NCBI GenBank assembly: GCA_963759875.1
Contig: CAVXBB010000017.1
Location: forward strand, 62,001 to 126,000
DNA length: 64,000 nucleotides
Source of the DNA: JAFAGX01 sp963759875
GTDB lineage: Bacteria > Acidobacteriota > Terriglobia > Terriglobales > Acidobacteriaceae
Reading direction: 5' to 3'
Part shown: positions 56,945 to 64,000 of the stretch, in pieces
Layout: every line of letters begins with the position of its first letter
How positions within the stretch are numbered: the stretch's first letter is position 1
Program-made: the position numbers and the translations under genes
Notes under the pieces: generated by a model
Told to the model about the DNA's origin: nothing
The model's database searches: none
The model's input: the letters and a program-made list of their open reading frames with translations, nothing else

Positions 56945-58216
56945 TTACTGCTGCCCCTTGAGAATTGCCGGACTCGGTTTCGCCAATTTTGTGTCGCTCA
57001 TTACTGGTGCTGAAGCAACGGTTTTCTGCCCTGCAGAGTTCAGAGTTGTGGTTGCGACCGCAGAAGTTACGGTCTTGTGTGCCGCCGTTTGCTTACCAAG
57101 CGGTTTCCAGCGCCGATGTTTCGCGACTTTGTTCTTCACTGTCGCCGATTTGGACAGGCTTTTCGTTCCGTTGCGGCCGGCAGTTTTTTTCGGAATTTCG
57201 TGGCTGATAAGCGCAGCGGGCTTCACACCAGCTGCCATGGCCGCGCGCAGCGCAAAGGGGGACATGGCCGGCGGTTTCGCTGTTCCTTGTAAATCCGGAT
57301 TCAGCACGATCTGGTGTTCGTAACGCAAATCAACCGAATCCAGCCGCGCGAATTGCCGCCGCCACTCCTGAACGTGGCTGACATAAATTTTGAAGCGTTC
57401 CAGGAAATTGGAATCTCCGAGGTGAACCAAAACCGGCCCGGCGCTATCATCGGCCATAATTTTGACGTCATCAGGATCCGATAGATCAACTTCACTCAAG
57501 TCTTGCGAATAGTGCGCGCCGGTCGAATCGAGATCGGTTATCAGCTCGTTGTAGGTTTTCATTCGCAGCGTGCGCATGGATTGTGGCTCGGCCAAGCTCA
57601 TGCTCAGAATTACAGGGAACGAAAATTTCTTTTTGCTGGTGAGCGGAAGGTCCATCAGGACTCCCGTGCTATCGATCAAGAAAATTTTCGAACCAACCCG
57701 CGCGAAGGCAACGGGTGTGCGCTCGTGGATTTCGATCCTGAGGCGGTTGGGTACGAAGCGCATCACGCTTGCTGATTCGACCCGGGGAATTTGCTCCAAC
57801 TGCTTCTTTCTTTGGGCGAGCGGAACGTAAAATACATTTCGGCCGAGGTCGGCACCCATGACTTCGATGATTTGGGATCGGGGCACATCCTCGAGACCGG
57901 TAATTTCAATATCATCGCTGGACTCGATTCGGAATCGCCAGGAATGTTCGCCATAGTGATAAGCGGCGGCGACAGTCACGCTGCCCAGAAACAAGATGAT
58001 CGTGGCCAGGAGGGTCCAACCGAGATAGGCGGCAGTTTTCTTGGGTAGGGAACTGCGGCGGACGGAGACACGCTTCTGGGCGCGAAGGAAAGGCGATTCC
58101 TCCTCCACATCCAAGTCGACCAGGCGCGCGTCATCGAGATCGGGACGGGCTGATTCGTCGGCGTGTGGGTACAACTCTTCCTGCGAGATGGTGGAACCGG
58201 CTTGCCGAGCCATCAA
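56945..58216 (-). CDS. ftsQ: Cell division protein FtsQ/DivIB
   Basis: 423 residues. Cytoplasmic acidic N-terminus, one membrane helix (AYLGWTLLATIILFLGSVTV), then the POTRA domain IEITGLEDVPRSQIIEVMG and the beta domain VPNRLRIEIHERTPVAFARV. The C-terminal ~100 residues are Lys/Ala/Thr-rich and unusual in length. Acts in the divisome bridging FtsA/FtsZ to FtsW/FtsI. Upstream of ftsA and ftsZ in the conserved order. Confidence 0.93.
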   Translation of the reverse strand: MMARQAGSTISQEELYPHADESARPDLDDARLVDLDVEEESPFLRAQKRVSVRRSSLPKKTAAYLGWTLLATIILFLGSVTVAAAYHYGEHSWRFRIESSDDIEITGLEDVPRSQIIEVMGADLGRNVFYVPLAQRKKQLEQIPRVESASVMRFVPNRLRIEIHERTPVAFARVGSKIFLIDSTGVLMDLPLTSKKKFSFPVILSMSLAEPQSMRTLRMKTYNELITDLDSTGAHYSQDLSEVDLSDPDDVKIMADDSAGPVLVHLGDSNFLERFKIYVSHVQEWRRQFARLDSVDLRYEHQIVLNPDLQGTAKPPAMSPFALRAAMAAGVKPAALISHEIPKKTAGRNGTKSLSKSATVKNKVAKHRRWKPLGKQTAAHKTVTSAVATTTLNSAGQKTVASAPVMSDTKLAKPSPAILKGQQ

Positions 58217-58318
58217 CCCAGGTCAGTTGTCGTCAGTGAATCGCGGGAGCGGAATTAATATAACTGCTTTTTGTGAATTGAGATAGACCAAGTTTGGTGC
58301 TTTTCACAACCGAAATTA

Positions 58319-58846
58319 CTACTTTCGTTTCCGCTTGCCATTGACCTCTTTGGCCATCTTTTCCACCTGCGCCACGTGGTTCAGATCGTGTCCGGCAAAC
58401 ATGCGCACCATGTGAGCAATGGTTTCTTTCCCACGCTCCTGGTGCATACCGTAGTTTTCCCGGAGTTCCTTGGGAAGTGCTTTCAGCATCCGCAGATTGT
58501 TTTCGCGAAGCGTGCGGAAGGTCTCCAACGAGATCTTCGGATCGCGGCGGGAGTAAGCAAAAGTTTCAGCCCACACGTCCTGATCAAATGGCTGGATGGG
58601 CACGCCATTGCTGCCAATGACTAGGCGCATGCGCCAGCTTGCGACCAGCTCCGCGTCTGCCATATGAGCGAGGATTTCGGCGATCGACCATTTTCCCGGT
58701 TCGGGGCGACGGGTCAATTGACCCTTGCTAAGGCGATCCGTGAGTTTCTGTAAGCGCTTCGGCGTGTCCTGCTGAACCCGGAGTGGTTCCTTGCCGCTAA
58801 CGTTTCCAAGAATTCGCTGGATATACTGCTGAGGTGTTTCCTGCAT
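58319..58846 (-). CDS. DinB-family protein
   Basis: 175 residues from MQETPQQYIQRILGN, with GGAGGA before the start; a longer frame is less likely. Four-helix DinB fold: RRPEPGKWSIAEILAHMADA with the first metal-type His, and VRMFAGHDLNHVAQVEKM with the last His pair. Putative metal-dependent enzyme or thiol transferase-like protein. Intervenes between murC and ftsQ, not a known member of the division cluster. Confidence 0.85.
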   Translation of the reverse strand: MQETPQQYIQRILGNVSGKEPLRVQQDTPKRLQKLTDRLSKGQLTRRPEPGKWSIAEILAHMADAELVASWRMRLVIGSNGVPIQPFDQDVWAETFAYSRRDPKISLETFRTLRENNLRMLKALPKELRENYGMHQERGKETIAHMVRMFAGHDLNHVAQVEKMAKEVNGKRKRK

Positions 58847-59103
58847 GGATCCTCCGCCAAGAAGTTGGAATGGTAATTGGACGCTTGGGCACAACCACGC
58901 GACCCAGGAAATTCTATGGAATTATGCGCGAGCGGGACCTGGGCGAGAGCTAACTTCGATCGGCAGATTGCGGCCATCGAGACGTTATTCGGTTGGGCAG
59001 AAACGCAGAAGCCGGAAGCAAGGAGCGAGTCCCCAAAATCACCGAAACGCAGCATCATACTCGAGGACGATGAGCCATAAATCAGTGGTGGCGACCCTGA
59101 ACG

Positions 59104-59514
59104 CTAGAAGATCCCGTCGCGAACAACTGCAGGAATTGGGCGGATTTCCAGAGTCAATCTCTGCCGTGGACCAATCATTTCAATACCTTGCATTTGCTCG
59201 CGCGCCAGCATCCGGGCGCGTTGTGCCTGCGTACGTGCGCAGGCTGCCTGCTGGCGAGCCATGCTTGCCTCCACTGCAGCAAACCGGGATTCCACTCTGG
59301 CCATGTACAATTCGGGCCCGGCAAAGTTCGGATTTTCAGCAAACGCCACGCGGGCCATAGCTGTCAAATTTGTAGCGTCGGCCTCCAGATGCTGAACGGT
59401 TGCCAGGGCACGGGTGCCGAGGCAGCTGTTCTGATACTTGCTCGCAAAATGGTTACCTACGAACACCGCCAAAAGCGCAACGGATACCCAGTACAGCGTT
59501 TTCTCGGAAGCCAT
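59104..59514 (-). CDS. Membrane-anchored hypothetical protein
   Basis: 136 residues from MASEKTLYWVSVALLAVFVG, with an N-terminal helix about 7-25 and a charged, helical outside portion rich in Arg/Gln/Ala (SMARQQAACARTQAQRARML), perhaps coiled coil. No named family. A frame to 59568 adds a basic tail without support. It lies between murC and the DinB gene in the division cluster. Possible envelope role, inferred only from place. Confidence 0.55.
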   Translation of the reverse strand: MASEKTLYWVSVALLAVFVGNHFASKYQNSCLGTRALATVQHLEADATNLTAMARVAFAENPNFAGPELYMARVESRFAAVEASMARQQAACARTQAQRARMLAREQMQGIEMIGPRQRLTLEIRPIPAVVRDGIF

Positions 59515-59622
59515 GTTGCTTCTCCTTGTCCGTTTTCCAGTTAGACGCAGCGGCCGGTATTTTGTCATCGGCTGTCTACAGTGTTATGTACGGAGGGTTT
59601 GCGCAAACGGTTCCGGTGACGT

Positions 59623-61059
59623 TTACTGGAGCTTTTCCGTGAGAGATTTCAGCTCGGGGACGGTCATTGGCTTCCGGGCCCCTAGTTTTTCCAAAATCAT
59701 CGGCCCTAGCTGAGAAACGCTGCCGGCTCCGAGAGTTAAGACCATATCGCCCTCCTGAGCTGCAGCTGAGACGGCGTCGGCAGCCTGGTCGAAAGCGGGA
59801 ACATAGCGAGCATCCCGTCCAGCCTCCTGGATTTTCCGGACCAGAACGTCGGAGGTGACACCCTCTATCGGAACCTCATTCGCGGCATAGATATCAAGCA
59901 CGACCAGCGTGTCTGCATCGCCGAAAGAGGTGGCGAATTGGTCCATTAGATCCTGAGTGCGGGTGTAGCGATGTGGCTGAAAAATGACGTGAATCTTTTT
60001 GAAGCCACATTGCCGGGCGGCAGCCAGGGTCGCGCGGATCTCGGTGGGGTGATGTCCGTAATCATCGATGACACTCACGCCGGCAGCTTTGCCGCGCAAT
60101 TGGAAGCGGCGATCCACGCCGCGAAAATTTGCGAGCGCATCCCGGATTTGATCAGGGCTGAGATCCAAACCAATACCTACGGCAATCGCAGCGGCTGCAT
60201 TCAGAATATTGTGAGCGCCGGGTACGTGCAGGCGAAACTCGCCGAGTTCCTGATTTTTGAACGCCACCCGGAAATTGCTGAGTGGCTGATTATCTGCTGC
60301 GATGGTCGTGCGCTCGCTCAATTTGATGTGGAAATCGGAACCCCGGCGGGTTCCATAGGTAAGGGTGCGGCGCCGAACCTGCGGCAGCAAGCGGCGGAGA
60401 TGCGCATCATCGTTGCAGAGGACGACCATGCCATAAAATGGCACACGATCCATGAAGTCCATGAATGCCCGCTTCACGTTGCGCATATTGCGGTAACAAT
60501 CCATGTGCTCGCGATCGATATTGGTGACGACCGCAAGGATAGGTGACAGCATGAGGAACGAGCGGTCGCTTTCGTCGGCCTCAGCCACGAGATATTGCGA
60601 TTTGCCGAGCCGTGCGTTGGAGCCCATGGCATCCACGCGGCCGCCGACCACAACCGTGGGGTCCAGACCCGCACTGGCGAGAACCGTTGCGACCATAGAA
60701 GTGGTTGTCGTCTTCCCGTGCATGCCGGCAATGGCGATGCCGTATTTCAGACGCATGAGTTCAGCCAACATCTCGGCGCGCGGAATCACCGGAATGTGGA
60801 GAGTTCGGGCTTGTGCCACTTCAGGATTATCCGCGGCAATTGCGGAGCTTGTTATAACGACCTCGGCTCCGGCGACGTTTTCGGCGCTATGAGCTTCGAA
60901 AATCTGTGCGCCCAAGGTGGCCAGACGGTGAGTGATGGGGCTCGTCTTAAGGTCGGAACCAGAAACCTTGTAGCCGAGATTCAAAAGCACCTCGGCGATG
61001 CCACTCATGCCAATGCCGCCGATACCTACAAAATGAACGCGTTGAATTTTTGCGAACAT
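59623..61059 (-). CDS. murC: UDP-N-acetylmuramate-L-alanine ligase
   Basis: Adds L-Ala to UDP-MurNAc in the cytoplasm. 478 residues. VHFVGIGGIGMSGIAEVLLN N-terminal domain, AIAGMHGKTTTTSMVATVLA for ATP, DYGHHPTEIRATLAAAR, and the C-terminal QPHRYTRTQDLMDQFATSF. All motifs intact. Downstream of murG by about 100 bases. Confidence 0.97.
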   Translation of the reverse strand: MFAKIQRVHFVGIGGIGMSGIAEVLLNLGYKVSGSDLKTSPITHRLATLGAQIFEAHSAENVAGAEVVITSSAIAADNPEVAQARTLHIPVIPRAEMLAELMRLKYGIAIAGMHGKTTTTSMVATVLASAGLDPTVVVGGRVDAMGSNARLGKSQYLVAEADESDRSFLMLSPILAVVTNIDREHMDCYRNMRNVKRAFMDFMDRVPFYGMVVLCNDDAHLRRLLPQVRRRTLTYGTRRGSDFHIKLSERTTIAADNQPLSNFRVAFKNQELGEFRLHVPGAHNILNAAAAIAVGIGLDLSPDQIRDALANFRGVDRRFQLRGKAAGVSVIDDYGHHPTEIRATLAAARQCGFKKIHVIFQPHRYTRTQDLMDQFATSFGDADTLVVLDIYAANEVPIEGVTSDVLVRKIQEAGRDARYVPAFDQAADAVSAAAQEGDMVLTLGAGSVSQLGPMILEKLGARKPMTVPELKSLTEKLQ

Positions 61060-61163
61060 ACGAAGTTATGAACCTTCCGATGGTCGGACAAATTACGGAC
61101 TGCAAGACTCCCCGAGACGCTCTCGCCACGCGCGTAGGTGTGAGCCGCCCGGAATAACGATGG

Positions 61164-62225
61164 TCATCCAGCCTTTGCCAGCCGTGCCGCCATTTCTGCG
61201 ATCTCGCGCGCGGCATTGGGATGCGAGAGCTTACGGGCAGCCGCGCCCATGGCTGTTAGCCGCACATCACCCGAAAACAATGAAACTACGCTCTGAATCA
61301 GCGATTCCGGTGTGAGTTGTGACTGCTTCAGCATTACCGCTGCACCCGCTTGCACCAGGGCTTCCGCATTACGTTTCTGATGGTCATCGGCGGCACGAGG
61401 AAACGGCACGAAAATCGCGGGTTTTCCCGCTGCAGTGACTTCTGCGACGGTGCTGGCTCCCGAGCGGCAAACCAGCAAACTTGCTTGCGCAAAACAAGCG
61501 GGCATGTCGTCGATAAATCGATAGACAAGGGCCTTGCCGTCTAAATTCGCGTACGCCGCCTCCGCGTCATTATAGTCAGCTTCTCCGGTTTGATGGACAA
61601 CGTGGAGGGCGGGAATCAGGCGCAATAGCTGGGGCGTGGCCTGGATCGCGGCCTGATTGATCGCATGTGCACCCTGGCTGCCGCCAAAGATGAGTAAAGT
61701 GGGAGCGGGAGGCTCGCTACCTGCATGGAAGAAAGCCTCGCGGACGGGAACGCCGGTGATAGTGCAGTGGCGAAAATATTTCGCCGTTTCCTGGAAATGA
61801 ACGGCTGCAGCGGAGACAAACGGCGCAACAAGGCGGTTGGCAAATCCCGGAACCACATTCGGCTCGAAAACTAAAGTGGGGATTCTGCGCAACACGGCAG
61901 CCATCATTGCCGGCCCCGAGGCGTATCCGCCGACGCCGATCACAAGGTCTGGACGGAACTCAGAGAGAATGCGGCCCGCCGCCCAAACACCGCTTGGTAG
62001 ATTGAGCATCGTTTTCAGACGTGTGGCGAAGGCGACATTCTTTAGCGCGCCGACATCAACGAGACGAAGCTGAAATCCGGCATTGGGAACCAGTCGCTTC
62101 TCGATACCGCGGCTGGTACCGATAAATAAGATTTCGGCCGCGTATTGCTTTTGCAGTTGCTGAGCGATCGCAAGGGCGGGGATGACATGTCCGCCGGTAC
62201 CGCCCCCCGCCAAGATCGCCCGCAT
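61164..62225 (-). CDS. murG: UDP-GlcNAc:lipid I glycosyltransferase
   Basis: Makes lipid II at the inner face of the membrane. 353 residues from MRAILAGGGTGGHVIPALAI; the longer frame to 62339 covers a repeat and is unlikely. IGVGGYASGPAMMAAVLRRI, FGGSQGAHAINQAAI and LVCRSGASTVAEVTAAGKPA with FPRAADDHQKRNAEAL are the donor and acceptor loops. A palindromic repeat copy lies upstream, between it and ftsW. Confidence 0.96.
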   Translation of the reverse strand: MRAILAGGGTGGHVIPALAIAQQLQKQYAAEILFIGTSRGIEKRLVPNAGFQLRLVDVGALKNVAFATRLKTMLNLPSGVWAAGRILSEFRPDLVIGVGGYASGPAMMAAVLRRIPTLVFEPNVVPGFANRLVAPFVSAAAVHFQETAKYFRHCTITGVPVREAFFHAGSEPPAPTLLIFGGSQGAHAINQAAIQATPQLLRLIPALHVVHQTGEADYNDAEAAYANLDGKALVYRFIDDMPACFAQASLLVCRSGASTVAEVTAAGKPAIFVPFPRAADDHQKRNAEALVQAGAAVMLKQSQLTPESLIQSVVSLFSGDVRLTAMGAAARKLSHPNAAREIAEMAARLAKAG

Positions 62226-62313
62226 GAGGTGACTATAAACCGGAACAGGGAGATGGTCCGTCGGCCAGGTTAACGTTTGAGGGACGGATTGCCTGTCGAG
62301 CTTTGCTCGATCC

Positions 62314-62345
62314 GGACGGGCGAGGGCGCCTGTCCCCACACGAGC
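62314..62345. repeat. Palindromic repeat copy 3, between murG and ftsW
   Basis: GGACGGGCGAGGGCGCCTGTCC (62314-62335) then CCACACGAGC. It shares the GGGCGAGGGCGCC core and CCACAC tail with the two copies in nrdJ. Confidence 0.65.
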
Positions 62346-62354
62346 ATTGCATGG

Positions 62355-63446
62355 CTATTCGGCTTGCTTGGAAATATTCAGCAGCACGCCTACCGAGGCT
62401 AGAGCGAAGAACAACGAGGAGCCTCCGTATGACACAAAAGGCAGCGGAATACCCTTGGTTGGCATCAGCCCAAGTACTACGCTGATGTTGATGAACGCCT
62501 GCACGACGATCATGCTGGTGATGCCGACGGCAAGAAATCGGCCGAACATGTCTTGGGTTCGCAAAGCGGTGCGGACGCCGCGCCAGAGAAAAACCGCAAA
62601 AAGGGCAACAATCACCAGCGAGCCGACCAGACCCAACTCTTCGGCAGTCACGGCAAAGATGAAATCGGTGTGCGGCTCCGGGAGATAAAAGAGCTTCTGC
62701 TTTCCTTCCATCAGGCCAACGCCGGTAATGCCTCCAGTGCTCACCGCGATCAGCGATTGAATAATGTGAAAGCCCCGGCCTTGCGGGTCTGAATAAGGAT
62801 CAAGAAAAGCCAGAATCCGCGCCCGCCGGTAAGCGACGTGGAAGATCAGGAAATATAAGGGAAGGAGCGAACCGACAAAGGCGTAGGCGAGATAACGCAT
62901 GTCCAACCCGGCGACGAAAAGCATGCAAGCTGTAATTGCGGCGCAGGCGATGGCGGTACCCAAGTCGGGTTGAAAAACAATGAGGGCGATGAAAACCAGG
63001 GTTGGGAGTACGGCGGGCAAAACCGTGTTCCGCCACTGGTCCATCGATTTGGTGCGCGTCTCCAGGAAAAAGGCCAGAAAAAGAATGATGGCTGGCTTCG
63101 CCATCTCCGACGGCTGAAAGGAGAGCGGCCCCCAATGGATCCAGCGATGGGTGTGATGGGCGCGATCGAGAAAGAAAACCGAAATCAGCAGGAGAGTGGT
63201 CAGGCCGAGGAGCGAGAAGACCACGGCGGGATGCTTATAGCGCCGATAATCCAGCCGCATGGCAATAAACATGAGCAAAAGACCGCCGGTTGCCCAGCCC
63301 AATTGCCTGAATAAAAAGAAGTAGCCGGACCCATAGCGCTCTTTCGCCATGACCGCGGAGGCGCTGAAAACCATCACCAAACCGATAAAGATGAGGAACA
63401 GCGTGACCGTGAAGAGCCATCGATCGACACTGACGCGTTTGGCCAT
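62355..63446 (-). CDS. ftsW: SEDS-family peptidoglycan polymerase FtsW
   Basis: 363 residues, about ten membrane helices. FQPSEMAKPAIILFLAFFLE, the large loop with EELGLVGSLVIVALFAVFLW and KGIPLPFVSYGGSSLFFALA are diagnostic of the SEDS family. Polymerises glycan strands in the divisome with a class B penicillin-binding protein. Between murD and murG, as in most clusters. Confidence 0.95.
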   Translation of the reverse strand: MAKRVSVDRWLFTVTLFLIFIGLVMVFSASAVMAKERYGSGYFFLFRQLGWATGGLLLMFIAMRLDYRRYKHPAVVFSLLGLTTLLLISVFFLDRAHHTHRWIHWGPLSFQPSEMAKPAIILFLAFFLETRTKSMDQWRNTVLPAVLPTLVFIALIVFQPDLGTAIACAAITACMLFVAGLDMRYLAYAFVGSLLPLYFLIFHVAYRRARILAFLDPYSDPQGRGFHIIQSLIAVSTGGITGVGLMEGKQKLFYLPEPHTDFIFAVTAEELGLVGSLVIVALFAVFLWRGVRTALRTQDMFGRFLAVGITSMIVVQAFINISVVLGLMPTKGIPLPFVSYGGSSLFFALASVGVLLNISKQAE

Positions 63447-63614
63447 GGAAACTTTTTATTTCACCACGGAGGCGCAGAGACACGGATAAGAACTTCTATA
63501 GATTTGGTAATGACGATGACTACTTTGGTTCCCGAGTCCTAGATCAAGGCGGAGGCACAGACACACAGAGTAATTTGCAACAAGTTCTCGCTGCCGCTCT
63601 GTCTCCGTCGTGAA

Positions 63615-64000
63615 TTAAGAGGCTTCCACTTTAGTGTCGGCCAGACTGTGTACGACTTCCTTGAAGACCTTGCCGCGGTGCTCGTAATTACGGAACTGAT
63701 CGAAGCTGGCGCAGGCGGGAGCGAGCAGAACGATGTCGCCGGGTTGGGCCACATCTGAGGCGCGGCGAATGGCGTTTTCCAAGGTCTCGGCATGAAGAAT
63801 TTCCGCAGCGCCTTTGATCTGCGATTCGATTTTGGCGGCAGCGGCGCCAATGGTGTAAACGCGTTTTACCCGCTGCCGCAAAAGATCATTCAAGACTGTG
63901 TAATCGCTGCCCTTGTCTTTGCCGCCAAGAATCAAATGGATGTTGGCCGGGAAAGACTCCAGGGCCTTTATGGTGGCATCAACATTCGTTGCTTTGGAAT
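63615..64000 (-). CDS. murD: UDP-MurNAc-L-Ala:D-glutamate ligase, C-terminal part (cut by window end)
   Basis: Adds D-Glu to UDP-MurNAc-L-Ala. Only the last 128 codons are in the window: KATNVDATIKALESFPANIH, then LILGGKDKGSDYTVLNDLL and the substrate-binding LAPACASFDQFRNYEHRGKV are typical MurD C-terminus. The gene continues past 64000. Upstream partner of ftsW. Confidence 0.93.
   Translation of the reverse strand, partial: SKATNVDATIKALESFPANIHLILGGKDKGSDYTVLNDLLRQRVKRVYTIGAAAAKIESQIKGAAEILHAETLENAIRRASDVAQPGDIVLLAPACASFDQFRNYEHRGKVFKEVVHSLADTKVEAS

Overview
The window looks like a chromosome segment of a soil-type Acidobacteriota (Terriglobia/Koribacter-like). This is inferred from the gene repertoire: a B12-dependent NrdJ, a REC-DUF4388 regulator, carboxypeptidase-regulatory/TPR and pilin-C-terminal-like exported proteins, a fused alpha-beta E1 dehydrogenase and TAT-exported molybdenum hydroxylases. 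GC is moderately high, and no rRNA, tRNA or CRISPR array was seen.

Layout. 0-2.3 kb: a two-gene anti-phage CBASS-like cassette (CD-NTase plus four-helix membrane effector) and a small broken gene. 2.4-5.7 kb: nrdJ behind a clear sigma-70 promoter and a long, strongly structured leader. 5.8-8.8 kb: small protein, Mn/Fe superoxide dismutase, exported Cys-rich protein, SDR epimerase. 8.9-13.6 kb: rel, ridA, then queD-queE-queC for queuosine. 13.6-20.3 kb: exported TPR protein, a divergent PilT-like ATPase, and molybdenum-cofactor genes moeA, moaC and mogA with a response regulator in between. 20.3-24.1 kb: an oxidoreductase, then a small accessory island with a kinase-TPR relic, a broken ISXO2-type transposase and hypothetical genes. 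24.3-29.9 kb: STAS and MEDS signalling proteins, exported and membrane proteins. 29.9-32.5 kb: a two-subunit molybdenum hydroxylase. 32.6-34.3 kb: HTH-ImmA plus PIN pair, probably toxin-antitoxin. 36.1-41.9 kb: the most interesting locus, a five-gene operon of GntR regulator, three-subunit 2-oxoacid:ferredoxin oxidoreductase and OFA-type antiporter whose active-site motifs point to oxalate oxidoreductase. 42.0-44.4 kb: rpsP-khpA-rimM-trmD-rplS. 45-53.9 kb: acyltransferase, hydrolases, fused E1 and a penicillin-binding transpeptidase. 54.4-64 kb: division/cell-wall cluster, transcribed murD-ftsW-murG-murC-(two extra genes)-ftsQ-ftsA-ftsZ.

How genes work together. The oxalate operon would import oxalate, oxidise it to CO2 and deliver electrons to ferredoxin. 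The moe/moa/mog genes supply cofactor that the downstream Mo hydroxylase needs. Rel, queuosine and ribosome/tRNA-modification genes are housekeeping.

A caution: many genes, including essential ftsZ, ftsA and rimM, are interrupted by single-base frame changes while the protein continues intact in another frame. They cluster at 37.7-39.1, 50.8-51.7 and 54.6-56.9 kb. This points to indel errors in the assembly rather than gene decay, so broken genes are annotated over their full reconstructed span. A dispersed palindromic repeat occurs three times, twice inside nrdJ in frame.
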